DNA of 64,000 bases from Pachyseris speciosa (lineage: Eukaryota > Cnidaria > Anthozoa > Scleractinia > Pachyseridae): positions 80,001 to 144,000 of the forward strand of contig JAEMWC010000263.1 of the NCBI GenBank assembly GCA_016490735.1, written 5' to 3'. Under the pieces are notes generated by a model. That model saw nothing but the letters and a program-made list of their open reading frames with translations. It did no database searches and was not told the origin of the DNA. How positions within the stretch are numbered: position 1 is the stretch's first letter; every line of letters begins with the position of its first letter. Made by a program: the position numbers and the translations under genes. This document shows positions 42,359 to 54,300 of the stretch, piece after piece.

Positions 42359-45300
42359 TCACAGGGGGCAGTTATAAACAATGATTGACTTGTCGTCAGA
42401 CACAGAAACAATCTTGGAGCCAGTGGCATTGTATTTCACTCCCCAGACCTGAAGGAAAACAAAAGAACGATAGGCGTGTTTGTAAAAATAGACTTAGAAC
42501 TCATTCAAGGCAATCCTGGAGGTATTACCAATTCTTTATCTCTTAATAGTTGCAATAAAAACAATCCACGATTTTTTAAATTACCTTTTATTCAATCAAA
42601 CGAAAGTATTTCACTCCTTCTATCTTCCACAAATGTTAACTAAAACAATAGACCTGTCTACAAAGCGGTTTTCAATTGAGAATCATGACGTTTGCTTTGG
42701 TTTTGCATCGCGCATCTGTGATTGGTTGGCAAAACTCACGCCAATTTCTCAACCAATGAGAATCAAAACCAAATCCAATCGTGACATGCTCGCGTGCATT
42801 TTTCCGCGCTTGGCGCCGGTGACATGTATTTGTTTAAAATTCTGATTGGCTCATTCATTGTGCTTTCTGCTCTGGTTGTGATTGGCCGAAGTAATTGCTT
42901 TGGATTTGGTTTAACGACACACAGTTGAAAACTGCGTCAATAGAGCGATTTTCAATTGACCATTGAAAGTAAATTGCTTTTGCTTTGGTTTTGCATTTCT
43001 TCGATCTGTGATTGGCCAGCAAAACTCGCGCCATTTTTTCAACCAGTGAGAAGTAAAACCAAAAGCAATCGCGACTTGTACGTGCGCATTTTCCCGCGCT
43101 TTGCGCCGGCTACAAGTAATTGCTTCGTATTCTGATTGGCTCCTTGCGATGTGTGTCTGTTGTGATTGGACAGAGTAATTGCTTTGGGTTTTGGTTTTCC
43201 GACACTCAATAGAAAATCGCTCTAAGCTATGGATTAATCACTGTTACATACCTGATCATTGTGCTGGTAAAATGTCTGTACACACTGTCTTGAACCTGCA
43301 TCCCACACCTTCACAGTCTTGTCACTGGAACTTTGACAGAAAAAGAACAGCCAAGGAACTTAGGGCGGACATGTTATCACTTTTTATTTAAGCATTATTT
43401 TCGAAAGCCTAAATAATATTCCTATAAAAGAAACACAAGGATAATGGTTCAGGTTTTCAACTGTACATGTTTTCTGAACTAGAAACGAGTGTCTGTAGTT
43501 ACGGCTGCGATTTCCGGCTAGAAAAAAGGTAAATAATTTTAATTTTAGCTCAGTTTTAATAAAAAAAAATGTGCCTGAAAATCCCCCTCATGCAGCCCCT
43601 TTCACAAGCCAGGATAACGCAGGTAACCAGACATAGACTGAACCGCAACCACTGATGTTTAAAACTACATTAGTCATCGAAGTGTTGGTGGATAGTGGTG
43701 GACACTTCCCGGTCCGTGAAGCGGCAAGGTAAATACCTTCAATATTTATCGACACTGCGGTGAAGAATGGCCTTAGCACGCGCCAGTCACCAGTAATTAG
43801 CCGGCCCAATGGGTCGCTCTTTTCCGGCCAAACTGGTCAAAAAGCTAGCGCGCGACATTACAGGTGCTAACTGAATACGTAAAAACTATAAGGAGTTTGA
43901 ATAGCTGACCAAAGCACGCTAAAAGTACTCTCCGCTGAAATTCTATATATTAAAAGGTTTTTCTTTTTCCTATGGCATCTTTTACCTGTAGCTTGCGCCG
44001 GCGGCAGGTGCTAGAAAAGGAAAGGGGAGGGGGGAAACGGGCGCGCGCGCAAAGCGCGGATCAAAGGGATGGAGCTTTATTTTCCCTCCCTCTTATTGCG
44101 CTCCACGCCCTCTTCCCTCGCTTCGCACGCGCACGCGCGCGCGCTTTCCCCCTTCCCTTTCCCTTTCTAGCGCCCGCCACGCAGGCTACTTTATCTGTCG
44201 CCCATTCTCCGCGATCCTTGTTTTTCACTGCTCAGGTTCCGTCAGAATACATGCAACTATAAACTGACACAAAAACAAATTAGAAACATACATAATCAAA
44301 GCAAGAAACTTACCTTGAAACAAAGTGCGTGTTATCAGGACAAAATGAAACACCAAGGACCCACGAACCATGGCCAGAGAGAGTCCCTGCTAAGTTAGCA
44401 TGTTGTCTGTTGAACGTGAAGGGAGGAACAAACAAACAAACAAACAAACAACAACGAGGAAAAACAGAATAAGTCATTCAAATCTAGACGATGTCAACGC
44501 ATTCACTGGAACTAAAAACAAAGCTCCATGAAGTGAAAGCTGATGATTACTGACCCTTGGAGGAGCACAAGCTACCTAACAAGAGTTTATTTTCCAAAAC
44601 TACAGTTTTCTAAAGAATGGTACACGTCGTACATCTTGATGTGGTTGTCGTCAGAAGCAGTGATCAACAGCTGAGAGTCAGGAGAAAATGTTAGCGACCT
44701 TATAGGCATGGCGTGACCTGCAAAAAAGGTGATCATTTTACATGGAGTTCTTTGTAAATACGGTCCTTTCTGTAACTTTTCAACGGTTTACAGTGATTTT
44801 CAATTGAATGTGGCAATTGATCAAGTTTTGGTTTTGCTTTACTTCGTTCTAGAGCGGTTTTCAAGATGTAGAATTTCGATGTTTTGCATTGCTTCGCTCT
44901 GTGATTGACTGGCAAAACACGCGCCACTTTCCTAACCAAGGTCCACTCGCGCGTATTTTCTCGCGTTTGCGCCGGCTACGTGTAATTACTTCGAATTCTA
45001 TTGGTTCATTGCACTGTTTCGGTCTGTTGTGATTGGCTGGAGTAATTGCTTTGGTTTTGGTTTTACAACACTCAAAGAAAACTGATTGGTTGGCAAAACT
45101 CGCGCCACTTTCTCAACCAGTGAGGAGCAAAACCAAAGCCAACTGACACTTGCTCGCGCGCATTTTCCTGCGCTTTGTGCCGGCTGCATGCAGGCTTCGA
45201 ACTATGATTGGTTCATTGCGCTGAATGCTTCTCCGGTGATTGACAAGAGTAATTGCTTTGGTTTTGGTTTTATCACACCGAATTGAGGGCCAATGCAGCA

Positions 45301-48300
45301 CTGTATATCTGATTTAGTCTCCCCGATATTGCATTTAGAGTGATTTTCAATTGTGTAAAATTCGCATTGAGCCAATCAGAATACCGTAAAAGCTCTATTA
45401 AGCCCCCGGGGGGCTTATTTAATTTCAGGCCTTATTAACGGGGGCCTTATTAGAGAGGGGGGCTTAATAGAGAGGGGGGCTTATTTCAAATCTTTGAACA
45501 CGTCGTTTTCGAGCTAAATAGTTTCTTTACAAATCTCAAACAACTGCAGTAAAACGTTACTTAAATACCGAGCGGGAAACAGTATTATGTGTTTTATTGT
45601 ATATTTGTTTAAAAACAAACCAACAGGGCCTCATTAAGTGTATTTCGTAAGAGGGAATAGGAGGGAATAATTACAAAGTCTCGTATCCAAAAAGAGGGGG
45701 GGGCTTATTACAAAAACCGACTCCCAAACGGGGGCTTATTGGAGAGGGGGGCTTAAAAGAGAGGGGGGTGGGGGGCCTTAATAGAGCTTTTACGGTAAGA
45801 AACAATCAGATGACTATTAGCGGGAAAAATTTGTGCTAGCAAGTCACGATTTCGCCTCCCACGCAGTCCTTTTTAGGTGACTCGTATTTCACCTCCGGCG
45901 TGAGGTTAGTAATGATTGGGTTTGGTTTTGTTTCTCATCGATAGAGAAAGGAGAAAGTCGCACATGTGTTGGTTATGGCTAATCATTTTCGTGTGAGTAT
46001 ACTATACGGCAAAAATAATTCCATGAGCCATCTGACTGCCATAACCACCAATTCACGCTTTACCTTAAACTGGTTTAGCTTATCTCATCGTGGACTACAA
46101 CTTTTTAAACACTCCTGGCAAAGCAGGAAATCAGCACAGCCAGAACATACTTTTGCTCGACTGGAACACAGGGCAAGCGATTTTCACCAACAAAACTTTT
46201 CTCACCTTCTAAAGTGTGGAGTAGTTTCCCTGTTGTGAGGTCAAAAATGTTTATTATTCCATCAATGGCTCCACATGCAATGTAGTGACCGTCAGGACTC
46301 TGAAATGAAGCAAACGTCATCTGAATTACCTCTTGTAGTTGGACAAGCATTCATTTCACCAACAACTTTTTTGCACTGTCATTAACCAGGGGCACCCAAC
46401 AACAAGGTTCGGTAGATATCTGTTCAGTGGAGGGTAATTCGGCTTAGGTTTTCGGCGTCAATTAAAGAGTGCACTCGGATTTTCGTAACTGAAACGTGGC
46501 CTAAAAGATTTGGAATGGGGAAATGATAACCCCTGAGGTTTTCGGAAAGGTCATATTTGCAGTTTTTGGAAGTCTAAAACGTCAGCTAGCATTTTCGGAA
46601 AGAAAATAGTTGCCTAGAAAGTTAAGTTCATTTCAGCTAGCATTTTCTCAAAGGGAGATTTTGTTCCCTAACATTTTCGGGCAACTAAAATTTCAGCTAA
46701 GAAATCCGAACAGATCAAATTCTTCTAGCTAACGAAAACATCACTTTAAACAGACTTCAAACTCCATATTATAAAGGTACTTAAAAATGGCTTTCTACAG
46801 CTTTTGGTTGATTTGGCTCATTGGGTGCCCCTGGTTAACGCGTTTTCAGAATGCGGCACGTAATCAGAAACTCCATGACAGCATGACACTGTATCAGATG
46901 CATGTAGCGTGTGTCCTCTACATGTAATGAAGTTTCACTTGCTTCTGCCATCTCAACACTCCATTGATATGGAAGCACACATTCTCATTGGTTCGTTACC
47001 AGTAGGCTATAGCTTGGTATCCCACAATTAAGAAAGTTGTTAAAACTTTGTTATACTGTACGATATTCATATATTCATAGTCATTTATTCATCACTAACG
47101 GGGTTAGTACGAACCATGAAAATGACCAGCTCCCAGTTCTGAGTTGGCTTGTTAGCTCAGTTGGTAAAGCTCTGCACTGGTATCACAGAGGTCGTGGGTT
47201 CAACTCCCATATAAGCCTGATTTTTTTTTTCAGGCTTATTTTCACTACTGCCCAAGTTGCGTTCATAACTACGACGATCACTCAGATATTCAGTGAAAAT
47301 AATGCTTGTAATAACTACCCCATGGCCAGGTGCCTGAGACTACAATCTTGGACGAAACTGTTAAGAAGATTACCCTTTGAAGCTTTTCTACATGAAGCAA
47401 ACAACTGAAGCATTTCTTATACAGCTACATGACATGTACCTATTTCAGTCAAGGTCACTTATGGTATCTATCAGTATTGTGATGTGTACCAAAAGTGTCT
47501 TCAAAATTAGGGCTTTGCCACTCATGTCTGACAGCAATCTTACCCGGTGTACTTGAGAGTAAACCTCCAGGGCTGTCTGCACCATCCATACTTTAATACA
47601 CCATACATACCTCATGTCTACCACTTGGTTTTCAGCTTGCCAAGTGAAGTACAATGCACCAAAAGAAAAAGCCTCACAAATCAATGTACAGACCATATAT
47701 TAAATGAAGTACAATTGAATTGACTTACCAGCTACATTGCATAACTTGTATTTACATATTAATGACTTACATAAGCTATACTCATGGTGAACTTTCCTCT
47801 TGTATCCAAAGCACTTTCTTTCTTTCCACTTTCCACTCCTATTAGGTTGATTTTTCCTGCATGACTGCCAGTAGCTATGAACCTAGAATCGGGTGAAAAT
47901 GCCACTGTCCATGTGTCCACTGCCGACCAGTAGATAATAGTGTGCGATTAGTACTAGAACAGCACTAAGAGTGACTTATAGATTTTACTCTGTCCAACAC
48001 CAGGCAATTTTACTCGTCAGATGGAGAACACTTAGGGGTTAAAGGGTTATTCAAAGAAAAACACCATGATTGATGAAAAATGCCTCAGTCTTCAATTTTC
48101 ATCATGGTGGAGAAGAGTATCATAATCTCATATCCAGATGTCCCATGGCCATGCAAAAGGGAGATCTCCCTTTCACCTGGCCTTGGGTATGAGATGGGAA
48201 GGTAACACAAATAATAATTAACATTGTGGATAATAGAATTTTGTACCTGGCCCACAGTCAATGGCTTTGAGCTGCTTTCCTGTTTCTAAATCCCATATTC

Positions 48301-51300
48301 TGATGTGACTGTCAAGCGAACTGGATGCAGCAACTGTAGATTGTGTAGTCAAGGATTTGGCCTTAAAAATTCCAACTGCCTAGAACTTTCTAATTACTTA
48401 CATCACTGTGACAGCATTTATAGGCGAAATTGGTCAATACATGTATGTCAACAAGCAGTGGATTTGACCTTGTTAATAAGGTGGGGGACCTGGAGAAAAC
48501 AGTGAGCTGCTTTCCCGTTTCTAAATCCCATATTCTGATGTGATGCTGTCATAGTGATGTCAGTAATTAGAAAGTTCTAGGCACTTGGAATTTCTAGAAC
48601 TTTCTAATTACTGACATCACTGTGACAGCATTTATAGGTGAAATTGCTCAATACATGTATGTCAAGCAGTAGTGGATTTGACCTTGCCAATAAGGCAAGT
48701 GGGTGTGGGGTTTTGGAGGTTCATAAAAGTAACAAACTTTCTTCTAGGTCTACCAAGGTTTTTAAAATACACAAAGGTAAATGACTGCTTGCAGGCTGTG
48801 TGTGTGTGTGTGTGCATGTACTTATTATATACAGTGTCAGTTTAAGTAGCCCGCCCAGAATAGCTATGCTAACTGAAGGCTACAAAGGCCGTTTATTTTT
48901 AGAAATGCACAAATAAAGTCAGTGTTGTTGTTGTTGCTCTTGGCACACAGTGCACTCAAGATGAAATCCCTGCTCACAAGGCAACTTATTGTATTCTAAT
49001 TTCCCCACAATTTTCAGTAGTAACCATGTGAACTCTGAACTTCAAGTTTTTTAACAGCCGACGATAATCTGGTAATTCATCAAGACCATAAAAAATGGGG
49101 GAAAATGGACTTATCAGTCTAGATGAACATGCCCTTCAGAATGTACTGAATTAGGCTGTTCAAAGGCTCTTGATCCATCACATCATTGATCAGGGCATGA
49201 GAGTAAAATAAATGCCAGAGTTTGATGAGCATGAAAATAGCAGAGGTAGGGGTGGGGTTAAGGAGATTTTTGCCACCCCCCCCCCCCTTCCCTCCCTCCT
49301 CCCTCCCTCCCTTCCCTATTGTATTGTGGTGAGATGTCAACTCGTCACTTAATGCCTTGTTCTGTGCCCTCATTCATTTGCTTTGCTTGCATACTACTTA
49401 TAGCTAAAGAAAAACAAACAAACAGAAATAATATTACTAAGCAGCTGCTGACAGACTTCTAATGAACTAAGATTTTAATTTGTCAAGAGACCTTCGAAAT
49501 TAGTAGTAGTAGGCATCCATCTATCTCAAGAAGTAACATTATGGTGGCACCTACGTTGCTCAAAATCAGTCCTGATGAGAGCAGCAACTGGAAAGGCTCA
49601 GCAGGCCAATTATTGTGTGTGAGGTCTGACAGCAGTGAAAAAGCACCATATTCTTGGTAGGATACGTGTGCCTGTCAAGTTAATATCCACTGACACTACC
49701 CCAAGTTGATGGCCTTCAAAATTAAATCTGGGTTCTAGTTTGTCCTCATTCCTGTGATTTAAATGAACAACTGGTTTTGAAATGGCAGTCTACATGTAAT
49801 CGCAAGAATATAAAACATGGGTCAAAGTAAAGGAAGACTACTAAACATTGGGCAACCACAAACATATCATCAGGAGTTAAGAGAGGTGTAATACATGTAC
49901 TCGATTCATAACAATTTGACCCAAAGAGTTTGCAGGGAATTTCCAACAAGCATTTATCTTAGTTTAGTTAAGTTTAAATGTTACATGATCCTGAGAACGA
50001 AAGGCACTTATTTGATATGTTAACTAGTTTCACAAACTAAGTTAACTAGCAAAAAGATAATGTCACAGCACAGGAGCCTATGCAGGATTTTTCTTAGGAG
50101 GGCAGGGGGTGCACCATGTTTTGCTTCCATACCAAATGAACATACCACAAGGATGGGTAGGAGGGGGGAGGGGTGCGCAACCCATGTACTAAAGGTTGAA
50201 ACTAAAACTCACAACAGCACAACAGGAGACCCAACAGAAACCTATCAGTTCTTCTGGAAAGCACTACTGGTTGTTTTGTTGTAAATAAATACAAAATGAT
50301 AAGAAACACCAACCATCTCCAGCATTTGACCATATCATCAACTGCACCAGTCACAATATTTTCCATGCCATCCTTGTCACTGGTTCCCCAAGCCACTGTC
50401 CAAATACTGTCCTCATGGGCTGAACACGAGAAATTTGGGCTTATATTAGCAAGACGAGGACCAAGTAATGATTGAAGTACAATAATTAGTCTTAACCCAT
50501 TGACTCTTACACCGGCCAAAACCGGCGCCACAAGACTGCCATGCTTCAAAACATTGCAACTTTCTCAATCGCACAAATATCTCCTTAACTGTCAGTTGTG
50601 AGCACAAAATGGAATGTCCTTTAAATTTGGATATCCAATAAATGGTTTACAGCGATTTTTACCAAATATGGCCTTTTGAGTTTGGACAAGAATGAAACTG
50701 ACCGTTTTTAACGTCAAAGAGAAACCACGAAAATGCCCCTTTTTGCCTTTATGTTTAACCCATTGGCACCCGTGCCGGCCAAAACCGGCCGTAAAAAACT
50801 CCCATGCTTCAAAACATTGCAACTTTCTCAATCGCACGAATATTGCCTTAACTGTTAGTTGTGAGCACGAAATGGAATGCCCTTTAAATTTGGATATCCA
50901 ATAAATGCAAGAAATGTAGCGATTTTTACCAAATATGGCCTTTTGAGTTTGGACAAGAACGAAACTGGCCGTTTTTAACGTCAAAGAGAAACAACTAAAA
51001 ATGCCCCTTTTTGCCTTCATGTTTTTTAGGGAAATCATCGTCCAAAAACCAAAATTCAACCATCATAACAAAATTCAGTCCTTTTTCTAGCTTAGAAATG
51101 ACTTTTTCTGTTCATATTCTTCTCCCGAGCGTAGATACAGCCTTTTGTTCCAGTGCATTCGGGCCTTCCCGACATTTTCAACATCTTGAGCGCATTGCAT
51201 GCTGGGAACTAACGAGAATTTTGGACAGCGCCCGTTCCTTCCCCCAATTCTTTCACATATAAACTAAGTCTACAGCCACTCCGACCTACCGCCAAAATTT

Positions 51301-54300
51301 CCTGCTCGTAGTCATCTTCAGTACACAGAAATGCCAAAATATGTGGCAGTAGGTCGAGAAATTCATCAATAGTCGAGTCCCAAAGGTACTAAGTGTTCGA
51401 CCGGCCAAATTCCCAGTTCGTCGAGTAACAAGCCAAATTCAACAACAAAGTACATCACCTTGCTCGATTCTTTGAGAAAGTGGACTCTTAGCTACCGTCA
51501 CGCTTAATGATGCTCATCAGGCAGCCGCTAAAGATGAAAAATGGCTGTAAATTTAGCAGAAATCGCAAGCAAACTGAACTTGGGCCATTGTTGTCGCTTC
51601 ACGGATAAAAAATAGCTACGTCAAAATGACGTTTTCAGAAACCTTGAGCCTCCAGTGGCTTAGGACAGCACCACTTTTCCCTGGTAGTTCAAATAAAGAG
51701 TCACGAATTGCTATTCATCGTTTATAGGTGGAAAATCACTCCGAAAATGTAAAAACAGCTGGTAGTCAATGGGTTAAAGAAATCATCATCGAAAAACCAA
51801 ACTTCAACCATCAAAACAAAAGTCAGTCCTTTTTCTAGCTTAGAAATGACCTTTTTTGTTCATGTTCTTTTCCCGAGCGTAGATACAGCCTTTTGTTCCA
51901 GTGCATTCGGGCCTTTCAACCATTTCCAACATCTCGACCGCATTGCATGCTGGGAAATAACGAGAATTTTTGACAATGCCCGTTCCTTTCACGTATAAAC
52001 TAAGTCTACAGCCACTCTGACCTACCGCCAAAAATTCCTGCTTGTGGTCATCTTCAATGTTCACAAATTCCAAAATATGCGGCGGTAGGTCGAGAAATTC
52101 ATCAATAGTCGAGTCCCAAAGGTACTAAGTGTCCGACAGGCCAAATTCCCAGTTTGTAGAGTAACAAGCCAAATTCGACAACAAAATACTTCACCTTGCT
52201 CGATTCTTTGAGAAAGTGGACTCTTAGCTACCGTCACGCTTAATGATGCTCATCAGGCAGCCACTAAAGATTAAAAATGGCTGTAAACTTAGCAAAAATC
52301 GCAAGCAAACCAAACTTGGGCCGTTGTTGTAACTATGAAAAATAGCTATGTCAGAATGATGTTTTCAGAAACCTTGAGCCTCCAGTACCTTAGGACAGCA
52401 CCACTTTTCCATGGTAGTTTCAAATAAAGAGTCACGAAATGCTATGGATCATTTATAGGTGGAAAATCATTCCGAAAACGTAAAAACTGCTAGGAGTCAA
52501 TGGGTTAATCTAGGTTAATGACCATGAGAGCATATAGATTTTGTTCATAGTCAATCCAGGTAACAAACACTTTCTAAACCATGTTTATTCAGATTGAGCT
52601 AAAAAATATCGATGTTATTTTCTGGTACCATGTGAAATGTTGGAAAATCTTCGTCAAAACAACAATAAAAGCAATAGAAGACTTTCAGAATTATCTTCAG
52701 TTGCTCTTTTAGCCAATTAAACTAGCTTCATTAAACTAGCTCAGTTGGTTAGAGCATCGCACCGGTAAATCGCGAGGTCATGGGTTCAAACCCCATTGAA
52801 GTCCTGAATTTTTTTTCAGGCTTCTTTTCGCAATTGCATAAATTGCATTCACAACTGTGAGGATCATTCTTCATTTGATTAAACATAAACATGACAATAC
52901 ATAGAAATAAATGCCAAATAGTTATCTTATGTTCTGTAGTAACTTAATAGCAGCAGCAGTGAAAGTACATTTTTTTGCTAATACCATGCTTTGAGTGTTT
53001 TAATATATGTTAAAACAGTTAATTAATGTATACTAAGAATTTCTGTGATGGAAATCAGAACATTTGACACTCAACCTTAGAAAACTCCCTGGGAAGGTTG
53101 TTTGACACTTGTAATGCCAGGATGTATAATAGCATTGTATTGTATGAGTTAATTCATTTCTTGACATCCTTGAAAAGCTAGAGCAACTGTCCCCCACCCC
53201 CAGTATTCCTGATCGCAAGGCTGCTACTTTTCAATCATTATTTTTTAATAATTATATCCTTGTTTAACCCCATCTCATCTTGTGATGGTAATTACATCAG
53301 GTATGACCAATGAGGAGCTATGACGGAAGAGCTTACAGCACAGAGCACAAAGTGTGACCACCTGAACCTAGCTTCAGCTAGTACTTGGTGCCAAATAGCA
53401 TAAAAGGCCTCAAAATCCTGTATTCAACCCACCTGTTCTTGGTTGTTCTCTTGGCATCATAAGTTCACAAATCACTCATATTCACAAACTTTCATGTGAT
53501 TGCTATATTTATGTGCACAAGAGGAATTTAAAGGTACATTGAGGAAATCACTTCAAGTTTACTGGTGGCTCTGAGCAAACTTTGTTAATTAAGGCTTTTG
53601 TTGTTGGCAGTTGCCTGTAAAATTTTTCATGGATATGTTGTAGGTCAAAATGAAATTCAGGTCAAAATCAAATTCCTTTGTCTTTAAACCCTAATTATTC
53701 ATGATTCATAAATAATTAGGGTTAGAAGACAAAGGAATTTCATTTTGACCTAGGTTAAAATCATTTTAACCTGAATTTTATTTTGACAAACAACAGATAT
53801 ACTGGAGGTTTGCATGGTAACTCACCTTGTTCTTGCTTGAAGCATATGCTGTATTGTGACTACAAAAAGTAATTTAAGAAATTAACTTGGACACTTAAAC
53901 TGTTTAGAGATTCCAGGTCATTAAAACCCTAAATAATCAGCATAATTATGGTAACTTATTTTTGCAGGTATCAATTTTCACTAGTTTTTGTGAAAAATGA
54001 ACAAACCACAATTAAAATAAAGGTCCTACTTTAATATTACCGGTAGTTTTCACTTTTGCTTTAAAACCTCTAATTTCATAATTTGGATCTTTATAGGCTG
54101 CACCTAGAATTTTGTTTATGGCTAGGTTCTTTTCAACTACTCCTGTGGTCTTGCAAATGGTGCAAATTGCCCCCCAAAATTGGTGAGAATGGCATAATGA
54201 CACAATAGTACTGGATAAGATGTATGCTAAATCGGAATCAAGCCTAAGCTTACATCTACATTAATTTAATTAAAACTTAAGCATATAAACCTTAAGTCAG

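Noticed and set aside
47148..47225. Functional tRNA-Thr gene
   Set aside because: The copy is followed by the SINE body found at other loci, the T arm is altered (TTCAACTC) and similar units occur at several places.
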